From Flavobacteriia bacterium (GTDB lineage: Bacteria; Bacteroidota; Bacteroidia; Flavobacteriales; Flavobacteriaceae), in contig JAAFHW010000021.1 of NCBI GenBank assembly GCA_013298525.1, positions 1 through 37,820 of the forward strand: 37,820 bases of DNA, given 5' to 3'. Both the position numbers and the translations under genes were made by a program. This document shows positions 1 through 8,330 of the stretch, one piece after another. Each line of letters opens with the position of its first letter. The stretch's first letter is position 1. Below the pieces are notes generated by a model. That model did not search any database, had not been told where the DNA came from, and worked only from the letters and a program-made list of their open reading frames with translations.

Positions 1-6
1 ATTTTT

Positions 7-1281
7 CTACACTTGTATCAAGTTTCCTTTCCCATCAACAAGTTTGTTCATTGCTCCTTGATATTCCACTTTTGCTTCGTCCATTTTCTTGCCGATTTTT
101 ACCAAATCAGTTACAAAACCTTCAAACTTATCATACAAAGCTCCAGCTTGGCGTGCTATTTCTAAAGCATTTTCTTGTTGCTTTTGGTTGGTCCACATAC
201 TATCAATTGTTCGTAAAGTTGCCAATAGAGTAGAAGGAGTTACAATTACAATATTTTTTTCGAATGCTTTGTTGTATAAGTTTGTATCTTCGTTTAATGC
301 TAGAGCAAAGGCCGATTCTATAGGTATAAATAGCAATACAAAATCTGGACTTTCCATTTGATACAAATCATGGTAATTTTTGTTGCCCAATTGTTCTACA
401 TGTCGATTTATTGAAATAACATGTTCTTTTAGAAATTGAGTTTTCAAATTATCGTCTTCTTCATTAATATATCGCTCATAAGCAGTTAATGTTACTTTAG
501 AATCGACAATCATTTTCTTTCCGTCAGGAAGATTGATAATAACATCAGGGAAAACTCGATTACCATCTTCAGTTACAAAACTTTGTTGTACAAAATATTC
601 TCTATCTTTTTCTAAACCAGATTTTTCTAAAACACGTTCTAATACCAATTCACCCCAATTACCTTGCATTTTACTATCGCCTTTTAATGCTTTGGTCAAG
701 TTTAGCGTTTCTTTACTCATTTGCTCGTTCATTTCGCGCAAGCCTAATATTTGCTGACGTAAAGCGGCATGGTAATCGATACTTTCTTTGTGAGTGTCTT
801 CCACTTTCTTTTCAAAAAGTTGAATTTTATCTTGCAATGGTGAAAGAATATTTTTTAGGTTTTCTTTATTTTGTTCGGTGAATTTGGTTGTTTTTTCTTC
901 TAATATTTTATTGGCTAAATTTTCAAATTCTTTGGTAAATTTCTCTTGAAGTTGTTCTACTTCTTGTTTTTGCTCTTTGTTGCGTTCCCAAAGATTTTCA
1001 AAATCGGTTTCTTTTTTAGACAATTGAATAGCTAACGATTCTTTTTCTGAACGGATGGTTTCTTTTTCTTGATTAGAGGTAAACAATTGTTTTTCAAATT
1101 GATTTCTTTCTAAAACTGATTGCTCTTTTTGTTGATTGATTTGTGAAATTAATCCATTAATTTTTTCTTCTAACGAAGCTTTTTCTGATTTAGAATTGGC
1201 TGAAAATAATTGTTTACCAAGGAAAAGTCCAATGGCTAAGGCGACGATAAATATTAATAAAAAGGGTAAAACTGCGGTCAT
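7..1281 (-). CDS. rmuC: DNA recombination protein RmuC
   Basis: RmuC-family protein of 424 residues, a usual length for the family. It opens with one membrane segment (about residues 3-23), followed by a long Glu/Lys/Gln-rich coiled coil (about 30-125). The conserved RmuC core (about 200-390) contains GNWGELVLERVLEKSGL and, further on, PDVIINLPDGKKMIVDSKVT. This core belongs to the restriction-endonuclease-like fold. In E. coli RmuC limits inversions at short inverted repeats; the biochemical activity is poorly defined. The N-terminal anchor suggests membrane attachment. The gene is divergent from the pseudouridine synthase, with about 90 bp between them. The ATG at 1279-1281 is the natural start because the anchor follows directly. 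Family call is secure; the exact role here is inferred. Confidence 0.93.
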   Translation of the reverse strand: MTAVLPFLLIFIVALAIGLFLGKQLFSANSKSEKASLEEKINGLISQINQQKEQSVLERNQFEKQLFTSNQEKETIRSEKESLAIQLSKKETDFENLWERNKEQKQEVEQLQEKFTKEFENLANKILEEKTTKFTEQNKENLKNILSPLQDKIQLFEKKVEDTHKESIDYHAALRQQILGLREMNEQMSKETLNLTKALKGDSKMQGNWGELVLERVLEKSGLEKDREYFVQQSFVTEDGNRVFPDVIINLPDGKKMIVDSKVTLTAYERYINEEDDNLKTQFLKEHVISINRHVEQLGNKNYHDLYQMESPDFVLLFIPIESAFALALNEDTNLYNKAFEKNIVIVTPSTLLATLRTIDSMWTNQKQQENALEIARQAGALYDKFEGFVTDLVKIGKKMDEAKVEYQGAMNKLVDGKGNLIQV

Positions 1282-1327
1282 GGTGATGAATATTATAAGA
1301 ATGTAAATGTACTAAAAAATGTAATAG

Positions 1328-1355
1328 TTGTTTATCAGATTAAATAGTATTTTTG
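1328..1355 (+). promoter_or_regulatory. Bacteroidota-type promoter (TTG-N17-TATTTTTG)
   Basis: TTG at 1328-1330 and TATTTTTG at 1348-1355 are separated by 17 bases, matching the -33/-7 consensus (TTG, TAnnTTTG) known for Flavobacterium sigma-A. Transcription would begin around 1360-1364, giving a very short leader before the ATG at 1371. The in-frame TTG at 1353 lies inside the -7 box and so cannot be the start codon of this transcript. Confidence 0.7.
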
Positions 1356-1370
1356 CTACAAAATAAATTC

Positions 1371-1943
1371 ATGTCTAATCATCAACATTTCTTAATTTAC
1401 AAACCTTATGGCTATTTGAGTCAGTTTATTTACGAACTCAAAAGGCCAAAAAAGTTACTCGGAGAGTTGTATAATTTTCCAGAGAATACAATGGCTATTG
1501 GCAGATTAGATGAAGATTCAGAAGGACTACTTTTGTTGACAACTGATGGAATGATGAGTGAAATTGTTCGAAGTAAAAAAGTAGAAAAAGAATATTATGT
1601 CCAAGTGGATGGAATTGTAACTCAAGAAGCGATTGAAGAATTAAAGAATGGTGTTTTAATTGGTTTTAATGGAAAGAAATATTTAACCAAAAAGTGTGAA
1701 GCCAATATTTTAAACGAAATTCCAAACTTTCCTGAGCGAGCAAAGAAAATTCGAGATGAACGCCACGGACCAACATCTTGGCTTTCAATTACCATTAACG
1801 AAGGTAAATTTCGACAAGTTAGAAAAATGACCTCGGCTGTTGGTTTTCCAACTTTAAGGTTGGTCAGAGTTCGAGTTGGAAACATCTATTTAAATGATTT
1901 AAATCCAGGAGAAGTTCTAGAAGTTGAAAATTTTAATGTCTAA
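1371..1943 (+). CDS. rluE: 23S rRNA pseudouridine synthase, RluE/RsuA family
   Basis: Pseudouridine synthase of the RsuA/RluB/E/F family, 190 residues from ATG 1371. Seen: KPYGYLSQF near the N-terminus, the catalytic-Asp block GRLDEDSEGLLLLT, and the C-terminal family motif FRQVRKMTSAVGFPTLRLVR. There is no N-terminal S4 domain, as in short RluE-type enzymes, which modify U2457 of 23S rRNA in E. coli. It would convert one rRNA uridine to pseudouridine in the cytoplasm. An in-frame TTG 18 bases upstream is rejected because it sits in the predicted -7 promoter box. trmL follows 28 bases downstream and is probably co-transcribed, pairing two RNA-modification enzymes. Family is sure; the exact target uridine is inferred. 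Confidence 0.9.
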   Translation: MSNHQHFLIYKPYGYLSQFIYELKRPKKLLGELYNFPENTMAIGRLDEDSEGLLLLTTDGMMSEIVRSKKVEKEYYVQVDGIVTQEAIEELKNGVLIGFNGKKYLTKKCEANILNEIPNFPERAKKIRDERHGPTSWLSITINEGKFRQVRKMTSAVGFPTLRLVRVRVGNIYLNDLNPGEVLEVENFNV

Positions 1944-1968
1944 AAATCTAATTGTCTAAAAATCTAAT
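1937..1968 (+). repeat. Two-copy 16-bp tandem repeat
   Basis: The unit TGTCTAAAAATCTAAT occurs twice back to back (1937-1952, 1953-1968), spanning the stop codon of the pseudouridine synthase gene and the gap before trmL. The core TAAAAATCTAAT recurs inside the cobalamin riboswitch at 8413-8424. Confidence 0.85.
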
Positions 1969-1971
1969 TTA

Positions 1972-2424
1972 ATGTTAAACATAGTTTTAGTAGAACCAGA
2001 AATCCCAAATAACACAGGTAATATCGGACGTTTGAGCGTTGGAACCGAAAGTCGATTGCATTTAATTCATCCATTTGGATTTGTTATTAATGACAAAAAT
2101 TTGAAGCGTTCTGGATTAGATTATTGGGTGCATTTGGACGTTACAGAATACCAAAACGTTGAGGAATGGATGACTCAAATAAAAGATAAATCAAGAGTTT
2201 TCTTAATGAGTTCGCATGCTTCAAAATCTATTTATGAAGTCGAATTTAAGGATGAAGATTGGTTAGTATTTGGAAAGGAAAGTGTTGGTTTATCTCAAGA
2301 AGTTTTAGCTAAATTTGAAAATCATTTAACGATTCCTATGTCCAATTTAATTAGAAGTTATAACATTGCTAATTCGGTAGCATTTGTAGTTGGTGAGGCG
2401 AAAAGGCAAATTAATTTGAAATAA
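1972..2424 (+). CDS. trmL: tRNA (cytidine(34)-2'-O)-methyltransferase TrmL
   Basis: SPOUT-class RNA methyltransferase of 150 residues, the normal TrmL length. The N-terminal motif VEPEIPNNTGNIGR and the C-terminal knot motifs FGKESVGL and IPMSNLIRSYNIANSVAFVV are those of TrmL/YibK, which 2'-O-methylates the wobble base of tRNA-Leu using SAM. The Arg in SxIRSYN is at the position typical for the conserved SAM-knot region. It follows the pseudouridine synthase by 28 bases and is followed by the membrane protein gene after a single base, so all three are likely one transcript. Cytoplasmic. Confident by motif and length. Confidence 0.94.
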   Translation: MLNIVLVEPEIPNNTGNIGRLSVGTESRLHLIHPFGFVINDKNLKRSGLDYWVHLDVTEYQNVEEWMTQIKDKSRVFLMSSHASKSIYEVEFKDEDWLVFGKESVGLSQEVLAKFENHLTIPMSNLIRSYNIANSVAFVVGEAKRQINLK

Positions 2425-2425
2425 T

Positions 2426-3253
2426 ATGAGAGAAAATATAACCGTTCAGCAAGCATTAAGCAAAGGTAAAATCAAGTTGGTTTACCTTCCTTTATTTCTT
2501 ATTTTAGTTTTTATTGGAGTAGGAGTTTATCTAAAAACTATCGAATTAATTGAAGATTGGATGATGGCAGTTTTTGCTGTAGGAGGATTTTTATTAGCTT
2601 GGCTAGCTTGGAGTTATTTTGTTGTTGAATGGAAAATATGGGCTTTTGAAAATGTTAGAAACGTTCATGAGTTAAAACGAAAAGCCATTCAAAATAATTT
2701 GATTTGGAAAGATGATAGTTGGTTTAATAAAACCGAAATCATCAATTATGAACAAAAGCAAAAATTAAAACTTCTTGAAAGAAAATTTCTAGAAAAAGAT
2801 GTATATCATGATGATATAAATGTTCCGAAAGAAACGCTCATTCATTATTCTAAAGCTACTATTGCGTTCGGAATTGTTTTTGGAGTTCTATTTTTATCTG
2901 TTGGTGTTTATGTTCTAATGGAGAATTCGAAAGATTATTATTACTTGTTTTTTCTAGGATTAGGACTATACTTTTTCTACACTTCAATTCCTAAATTGAT
3001 TAATAATCAACCTCAAATTAGTATCAACTCTAAAGGAATTCAATTCTATAAATCAAGTTTAATGGAATGGGAATTTATTGACAATGAATATGTTGATATG
3101 AGACGAAGTGGTAAACACGTTAACTATTATTTGGTTTTCAAATACCGCAATAAACATCAAGAATATCACATAGATGAATTGGCAATTACTCCAGAAAAAT
3201 TAGAACAACTTATGCGTGTTTACCGAGTTAGATTTGAAAAGAGTAGTTTCTAA
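2426..3253 (+). CDS. Multipass membrane protein with soluble C-terminal domain
   Basis: Unrecognised protein of 275 residues. Four hydrophobic segments are visible: about 17-36, 45-67, 146-165 and 172-190. A charged cytosolic-looking stretch (about 70-140) separates the two hairpins. The last 80 residues begin with QISINSKGIQFYKSSLMEWEF and alternate beta-like stretches with basic residues; this resembles PH-like 'bPH' regions in other small bacterial membrane proteins, but I cannot assign it. Start ATG is one base after the trmL stop, indicating translational coupling. Its stop codon ends at 3253 and the opposing gene's stop begins at 3254, so the convergent genes abut with no room for a terminator. 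Confidence 0.8.
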   Translation: MRENITVQQALSKGKIKLVYLPLFLILVFIGVGVYLKTIELIEDWMMAVFAVGGFLLAWLAWSYFVVEWKIWAFENVRNVHELKRKAIQNNLIWKDDSWFNKTEIINYEQKQKLKLLERKFLEKDVYHDDINVPKETLIHYSKATIAFGIVFGVLFLSVGVYVLMENSKDYYYLFFLGLGLYFFYTSIPKLINNQPQISINSKGIQFYKSSLMEWEFIDNEYVDMRRSGKHVNYYLVFKYRNKHQEYHIDELAITPEKLEQLMRVYRVRFEKSSF

Positions 3254-4015
3254 TTATCTAAATATTTCTTCAAAAAACACTTTCATTGCTTCCCAAGAAC
3301 GCATTGCTGCTTTTTCGTTGTATGCAGCGCCTTTGCTATTGTCATTTCCGGCATCTTTGTGAGTGAATGCGTGAACAGAATTAGCATAATAAACCATTTG
3401 CCAATCGGCTTTTGCAGTTCTCATTTCGTCTTGAAAAGCTTTGATTTCAGTTTCAGGAACATAAAAATCATCTGCGCCATGAAGTACTAAAACTTTAGTT
3501 TTTATTGGTTCAATTGTTCTTGACGCATCTCTGCCTAATCCTCCATGGAATGATACAACACCTCTTACATTCATGTTTGTTCTTGCAGCTTCAATAGCAC
3601 CTGTTCCTCCAAAGCAATAACCAATAACTGCAATTTTATCAGGATTTGCGCCTTGTTTTATTAGTTCGTTTAAAGCTAATTGAATTCTTTTTTGGTATTC
3701 TTTGATATTTGTTTTGTAATAACCAGCCAATTTTCCTGCTTCACTTGGATTTGTTGGTCTTTTATCAACTCCGTATATGTCTGCAACGAATGTTAGATAT
3801 CCTAGTTTTGCTAATTCAGCAGCATTCTCTTTTGCATTGTTATCAATTCCCATCCATGCAGGTAGAAGTAAAACGGCGTTACCATTAGCAATCTTCTTTT
3901 CAGGAACTGAAACTAATCCTTCTAACTTTTGATTTTCATCATTATAAGAAACCGCTTGTTGTGCTTGTGAACTAATCATTGTAAGGGCAAAAAGAAATAT
4001 GGATAGATTTTTCAT
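3254..4015 (-). CDS. Exported dienelactone hydrolase family protein
   Basis: Alpha/beta hydrolase of the dienelactone hydrolase family, 253 residues. A signal peptide (residues 1-19, ending SSQAQ) points to the periplasm. The nucleophile elbow GYCFGG carries Cys134, the hallmark of this family in place of Ser. The remaining triad is Asp182/183 (HGADDFYVP) and His215 (SVHAFTH). These enzymes hydrolyse ester or lactone bonds; the natural substrate here is unknown. It is a single gene, separated from the downstream ABC operon by about 60 bases, which contain a TACTTTTG box on this strand (CAAAAGTA at 4034-4041). Family assignment is firm, substrate open. Confidence 0.9.
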   Translation of the reverse strand: MKNLSIFLFALTMISSQAQQAVSYNDENQKLEGLVSVPEKKIANGNAVLLLPAWMGIDNNAKENAAELAKLGYLTFVADIYGVDKRPTNPSEAGKLAGYYKTNIKEYQKRIQLALNELIKQGANPDKIAVIGYCFGGTGAIEAARTNMNVRGVVSFHGGLGRDASRTIEPIKTKVLVLHGADDFYVPETEIKAFQDEMRTAKADWQMVYYANSVHAFTHKDAGNDNSKGAAYNEKAAMRSWEAMKVFFEEIFR

Positions 4016-4078
4016 GATTGATTATTTTTAAACAAAAGTAAATTTTCGAATTAGTTTATGAATTAAAACAAATCATAA

Positions 4079-4864
4079 TTATTTGATAATAAATTTTCCT
4101 CGTTCGCTATCAAATTTTATGTTTTCATCTTTAAAAAGTGTGTCAAAAACACCTTTTGAAATTAAATTACAAGGTTGATCTTGAATAACTAAATTCTCTG
4201 TCATAACTATCATTTCATCAGATAATTGAATCGCTAAATCAATATCATGAGTTGAAAACAAAATACATTTATTCGACTCAGTAGCAAGCTTTTTTAATAA
4301 TTTGAACAACGATACTTTATGAAATAAATCTAAATGAGTTGAAGGTTCGTCAAGAATAATTAAAGGTGTGTCTTGGGCTAAGGCTCTTGCTACAAGTACA
4401 TTTTGAAATTGTCCATCGCTTATTTCATAATACTTTTTAGTAGCTAAATGTTCAATTTGGGTTAAATGAATTGCCTCATTTATTTTTTCAAAGTCTTCAG
4501 AAGTTAATTTTCCTATCCAATTGGTGTAAGGTTGTCTGCCTAGAGCGATTAGTTCAAAAACAGTCAAGTTGCTTGGAGGTAATTTTTCTGTTAAAACTAA
4601 ACTCAAACTTTTGGCTAAATCAATTTGATTGAAGTTATTGAGGTTTATATCATTTAAATGAATTGAACCATCTAATGGTTTTTTAAGTCCTGAAAGCGTT
4701 CTTAAAAGAGTTGATTTTCCAATTCCATTTTCGCCAATTAAAGAAATTAGTTTTCCTTCTTGTAGTTTCAAGTTGAGGTTTTTAGCAATAACATTTTCTG
4801 TCGATTTAGACTTGTATCCAATCGAAAGATTTGTGGTTGTAAGTATGTTATTGTTATTACTCAT
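4079..4864 (-). CDS. btuD: ABC transporter ATPase, BtuD/FecE type (probable B12 importer)
   Basis: ATPase subunit of a type II importer, 261 residues. Walker A is GENGIGKST (about 44-52), the signature is the variant ISDGQFQ in place of LSGGQ, Walker B is LIILDEPSTHLD, and the H-loop is FSTHD. The variant LSDG-type signature is common in BtuD/FecE-like ATPases of this phylum. It powers uptake of cobalamin or an iron chelate from periplasm to cytoplasm. Last gene of a three-gene operon with permease and binding protein (15 and 1 base gaps). Cobalamin is preferred over heme or siderophore because a cobalamin-riboswitch-controlled TonB receptor lies 1.5 kb away; the symbol is by that inference. 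Confidence 0.82.
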   Translation of the reverse strand: MSNNNNILTTTNLSIGYKSKSTENVIAKNLNLKLQEGKLISLIGENGIGKSTLLRTLSGLKKPLDGSIHLNDINLNNFNQIDLAKSLSLVLTEKLPPSNLTVFELIALGRQPYTNWIGKLTSEDFEKINEAIHLTQIEHLATKKYYEISDGQFQNVLVARALAQDTPLIILDEPSTHLDLFHKVSLFKLLKKLATESNKCILFSTHDIDLAIQLSDEMIVMTENLVIQDQPCNLISKGVFDTLFKDENIKFDSERGKFIIK

Positions 4865-4879
4865 TTTTATGATATCATT

Positions 4880-5908
4880 TTAAATCAGTCGATTTTTCCT
4901 AACCAATAACCAAATCACAATTGGCGCACCAATGATTGAAGTTATAGCATTTATCGGTAATGTAAAGTCAAATCCTGGCATTTGTGAAACCATATCACAA
5001 AAAAGCATAATAATTGCACCGATTATTATAGTACTCCAAAACAAAATTAAATGATTACTTGTTTGAAAAATTAATTTTGACAAATGTGGCACTGCTAATC
5101 CAATAAAGGCAATTGGTCCTGCAAAAGCCGTGATACTTCCTGCTAATATACTTGTAGCAAGAATAATCATTCTTCTTGATTTTTTGATTTTTAAGCCTAA
5201 ACTCTTGGCATAATTTTCACCCAATAGTAAACCATCTAATGATTTTATTGAAAATAAACTGATTAACAATCCAATACAAATTGCAATAAATAAAATAAGT
5301 AGGTTTGGCCATGAAATATTTCCAATACTTCCCATGCTCCAAAAAGTAAATTTTTGTAGTTTTTCTGCAGAACTAAAATAGGTTAAAATAGAAACAATAG
5401 CACTTGCAAAACTGCTGAACATCAATCCAGCAATCAAAATAGTCATGGTGTCGCGCAAGAATTTGGAGATGGTTAAAACCAATAATAATACCATAAAACT
5501 TCCTAAGCAAGAAGCTAAAATGATTCCATAGGAAGACAATAAAAAATCGGCTAATGATAAGGGTAAAATTCCGGCTCCAAGAATTACAAAAGCTACACCC
5601 AAACTCGAACCAGAACTCAATCCCAAAACATAAGGACCAGCTAGTGGATTTCTGAATAAAGTTTGCATCAATAAACCCGAAATGGATAATCCTATTCCCA
5701 CAAAAATAGCAGTTATTGCTTTTGGAAGCCTAAAGTTTACTATGATATATTCCCAAGTTTCTTTGCTTGCATGAGAACCAAAAAGACTCTTGATAACTTC
5801 TTTAAAAGGAATAGCAACTTGCCCTAAACTGATGTTCAATAACAGTGCTAAAAGCAATAGCAATGAAAGTGATATAAAGAGTAAAGAATTTCGTTTTTGT
5901 GTTTTCAA
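4880..5908 (-). CDS. btuC: FecCD/BtuC family ABC permease
   Basis: Permease of 342 residues with about ten hydrophobic segments, the BtuC/FecCD architecture. Family motifs seen: RNPLAGPYVLGLSSGSSLG (about 86-104) and AGPIAFIGLAVPHLSK (about 262-277), the latter forming the coupling region that contacts the ATPase. It translocates cobalamin or a related metal chelate across the inner membrane as a homodimer. It begins one base before the stop codon region of the binding-protein gene ends and is followed by the ATPase gene after 15 bases. Substrate inferred from the nearby B12 riboswitch and receptor. Confidence 0.85.
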   Translation of the reverse strand: MKTQKRNSLLFISLSLLLLLALLLNISLGQVAIPFKEVIKSLFGSHASKETWEYIIVNFRLPKAITAIFVGIGLSISGLLMQTLFRNPLAGPYVLGLSSGSSLGVAFVILGAGILPLSLADFLLSSYGIILASCLGSFMVLLLVLTISKFLRDTMTILIAGLMFSSFASAIVSILTYFSSAEKLQKFTFWSMGSIGNISWPNLLILFIAICIGLLISLFSIKSLDGLLLGENYAKSLGLKIKKSRRMIILATSILAGSITAFAGPIAFIGLAVPHLSKLIFQTSNHLILFWSTIIIGAIIMLFCDMVSQMPGFDFTLPINAITSIIGAPIVIWLLVRKNRLI

Positions 5909-5909
5909 A

Positions 5910-7046
5910 TTATTTTAATTTTTCAAAAAAGAAAGGTTTGTAACCAGTCAATAATTCGGGATGTAGTATTTTGACAATATCTTTTAGGACAATATCTGGT
6001 CTATTTGGAGCTAATTCATAGTATAAAATACCACCAGTTTTACCTTTTCTTCCACTAAACGAATATACATTTTTATTTTTAAATGCACTAAATTGTGCGT
6101 AATGTGGATTAGCGTCTGTCATTTCCTTCAAAGTAGAAAATTGTCCTGATGTAATCCATAAATCGGCTTCTTTTGCCTTTTCTAAAACAGTTTCAAATGA
6201 TAACGATAAACTTCCTGTGCCAGTTGTCTCTGCCCACAAATAGTTGCCTTTAGCTTCTTTTAATAATTGACAACCCCAACTTGTACCTTGTGGTAAATAC
6301 CATTTGTCTTCAAACATATCACCAGCTAATATTGTTGGATTTGTTGTTGCCTTTTTAGCAATTTCCAAAGTTTTTAAATAGTCCTTTTCAATTTTAGTAA
6401 ATATTTTATTAGCCAATTCTTGTTTGCCATATAATGCTCCAAAAAACTTAATCCATTCTGCTTTTCCTAACGGAGTTTGTTCATTCCAATCGCCATTTAG
6501 TAAGACTTTTAAACCATTTTTTTCTAAATTATCTAAAGTTGGATTGCTGTTGTCCAATCCATATCCAATAATTACTTCTGGTTGTAAATCAATTAGAACT
6601 TCGGTATTTAAGGATTGATTGGTTCCTAATTCTTTTATTTTTTTTGCATCGATTAATGCACGAACTTTTTGCGATGAAATGTACTTCAAATTTGGAAAAC
6701 CTATCAAAGAATTTTCTTCTCCAAGCATTTCCAATGAAGGAATATGAGTGGTAGAAGTAACCACAATATTTTTTATAGGAACATTTATTGTAAGATTGGT
6801 TTTTAAAGAATCTGGAACAATTCCATTTTTTTCTTTAAGAATGTAAGTGTAGATTTTGTTTGCCTCTGGCCAAGGATTAGAAACCTTAACAATAGAAAAC
6901 CCTTCATAGTTTATAATCGAAAATCCTTTGGCATATTTTACTTCGTTTACAGGAATTATTACATCGGCATTGCTAACTTCTTTTTTGCATTGAACAAAGC
7001 TGAAAACAATTAGTAACGAAAAGAAGGATTTTAAAAAACGCGACAT
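5910..7046 (-). CDS. btuF: ABC transporter substrate-binding lipoprotein, BtuF-like
   Basis: Periplasmic binding lipoprotein of the TroA/BtuF helical-backbone class, 378 residues from ATG 7044-7046. The signal MSRFLKSFFSLLIVFSFVQC ends at a lipobox Cys20. The first lobe contains IVVTSTTHIPSLEMLGEENSL, a typical BtuF/FecB motif, and the second lobe GDMFEDKWYLPQGTSWG. It captures the ligand released into the periplasm by the TonB receptor and passes it to BtuC. An upstream in-frame ATG at 7115 would put 23 extra residues before the signal peptide and is rejected; a TACTTTTG box (CAAAAGTA at 7063-7070) between the two also argues for the later start. First gene of the operon; no riboswitch is visible in its short leader. 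Confidence 0.85.
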   Translation of the reverse strand: MSRFLKSFFSLLIVFSFVQCKKEVSNADVIIPVNEVKYAKGFSIINYEGFSIVKVSNPWPEANKIYTYILKEKNGIVPDSLKTNLTINVPIKNIVVTSTTHIPSLEMLGEENSLIGFPNLKYISSQKVRALIDAKKIKELGTNQSLNTEVLIDLQPEVIIGYGLDNSNPTLDNLEKNGLKVLLNGDWNEQTPLGKAEWIKFFGALYGKQELANKIFTKIEKDYLKTLEIAKKATTNPTILAGDMFEDKWYLPQGTSWGCQLLKEAKGNYLWAETTGTGSLSLSFETVLEKAKEADLWITSGQFSTLKEMTDANPHYAQFSAFKNKNVYSFSGRKGKTGGILYYELAPNRPDIVLKDIVKILHPELLTGYKPFFFEKLK

Positions 7047-7158
7047 TGATAATTTTTTTTTGCAAAAGTAAAACAATGTTTTTACAAATTGACTTTTGTG
7101 TAACATTTGATGCAAAATCAGATTTTAAAGTAATGTAACTTTGACGAAAATTAAAATC

Positions 7159-7275
7159 GTGAGAGATAATTCAAATACTTTTATGTACGTCGTGGGTGGA
7201 ATAATTCTACTTCACTTTGTCGTTGGATTTGTTTGGTTGATTTTTAAATTTTCTAAAAAGAAAGACGATAAATAA
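7159..7275 (+). CDS. 38-residue single-pass membrane microprotein
   Basis: Short open frame starting GTG at 7159 and ending TAA 7273-7275. The peptide begins MRDNSNTF, has one strongly hydrophobic helix (about residues 9-29, MYVVGGIILLHFVVGFVWLI) and ends in the lysine-rich tail KFSKKKDDK. The positive tail predicts a cytoplasmic C-terminus. Supporting points: a TAACTTTG -7 box at 7136-7143 just upstream, a position exactly filling the gap between the divergent btuF promoter and the convergent T9SS gene (1 base after its stop), and a composition that would be unlikely for noise. It could start at ATG 7183, but that would remove the polar head. Function unknown; a link with the B12 importer is only positional. 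Confidence 0.6.
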   Translation: MRDNSNTFMYVVGGIILLHFVVGFVWLIFKFSKKKDDK

Positions 7276-7276
7276 T

Positions 7277-8143
7277 TTACTTTTTAATTAATTTAAAGTT
7301 TCCACTTTTACCATTTTCTAATTGAAGGTTTAAAAAATAAATTCCAGAATTTAGTTGTGATGCAATAGTGTTAAGTTCATTTTTTGAAGTTGTTGCAATT
7401 AATAGTTTTCCAGATATATCTACAAGAGAATAGTTTAAAATAGTTTCTTCTGTCTGAATATCAAAATCACTTGAAAATGGATTTGGAGAAATTGAGATAT
7501 TATATTTTTCAAATTCACTTGTTTTTAATAGATAGGCAGGCGATGGGTATTCAGTTTGACTAATTACAGAATTATAATTATCTAAGGCGTTTTTTAGTAA
7601 AACATTATCACAATCACAAACTAAACTATAATATCTTAATAATTCACTATTGATTGAAAATGGTGAATACTGTACATAATAATATACGTTGTAAGTTTGA
7701 AATATTTGATTCAATCCAGTATCGTTTGTTACAATGATTCCATTATTTACTCCAATTGGAACACCAATATTTATATTTGAAATTTGAGCTAGTAAGTTAT
7801 CCTTAAATGGGCTTGCATAATTTGTTACCCTTGCTTTGTCAACAACACTTGAATAAGCCAAAAGATCAGATGCTAGTTCAGAATAATTGCAATTGTTACA
7901 CCATATTTCTACATGTCTTCCACTAAAAGGAGGGTAAAGGTGGCCTTCTTTTGATATATATTGAAATACATTATGTGCTTGTAAAATCTGATTTAAACCA
8001 ATATCATTTGATTCAGTTGTATTATTTGTAGTAAAATTGAAGGCTGGTGCTCCAATATTTTGATTAGCTAATCTAATTTCAACTACATTGTTTTGTGCAA
8101 ATCCAATATTAGAAAACAATAATATGAGTAATAGTTTTTTCAT
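7277..8143 (-). CDS. T9SS-secreted protein with duplicated domain
   Basis: Exported protein of 288 residues. Signal peptide 1-17 (ending IGFAQ), then two copies of one domain: NIGAPAF...NDIGLNQILQAHNV (about 29-115) and NIGVPIG...NDTGLNQIFQTYNV (about 120-200). The C-terminal ~75 residues form a type A T9SS sorting domain (SPNPFSSDFDI...GKLLIA...LNSGIYFLNL...KLIKK), so the mature protein should cross the outer membrane by the type IX system and be anchored or released. Copy 1 has a CNNC pair and copy 2 a CDC. No enzyme motif is recognised. It sits between btuF and btuB but with its own orientation; any role in B12 or surface binding is speculation. Confidence 0.8.
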   Translation of the reverse strand: MKKLLLILLFSNIGFAQNNVVEIRLANQNIGAPAFNFTTNNTTESNDIGLNQILQAHNVFQYISKEGHLYPPFSGRHVEIWCNNCNYSELASDLLAYSSVVDKARVTNYASPFKDNLLAQISNINIGVPIGVNNGIIVTNDTGLNQIFQTYNVYYYVQYSPFSINSELLRYYSLVCDCDNVLLKNALDNYNSVISQTEYPSPAYLLKTSEFEKYNISISPNPFSSDFDIQTEETILNYSLVDISGKLLIATTSKNELNTIASQLNSGIYFLNLQLENGKSGNFKLIKK

Positions 8144-8293
8144 ATATGTAAAAATTTATTTTTTAGCGGTCATATATGGTATCGCATTTATTTATTTGTA
8201 ATTGTTTACACAAACGTTTTGTTGGTTGCGATTTCATAATCAGATGTTTAAATCAATTACGAAGTTACGATAATTTATTTGTAATTAATTAGT

Positions 8294-8324
8294 TTGTCTA
8301 ATGGTTTTTAAAAAATTACATTTG
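8294..8324 (+). promoter_or_regulatory. Promoter of the riboswitch-btuB transcript
   Basis: TTG at 8294-8296 and TACATTTG at 8317-8324 with a 20-base spacer match the flavobacterial -33/-7 consensus. Transcription would start near 8331, exactly where the 5' part of the cobalamin riboswitch begins. Confidence 0.75.
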
Positions 8325-8330
8325 CACTCG

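Noticed and set aside
4034..4041. TACTTTTGTTTAA before the dienelactone hydrolase gene, similar to the carH-like promoter
   Set aside because: Only the -7 box and a few following bases match; the second half-site and palindrome are missing, so it is not called an operator.
7047..7158. Possible second cobalamin riboswitch in front of btuF
   Set aside because: The space is too short and no B12-box sequence or CCCGC element is present on the minus strand.
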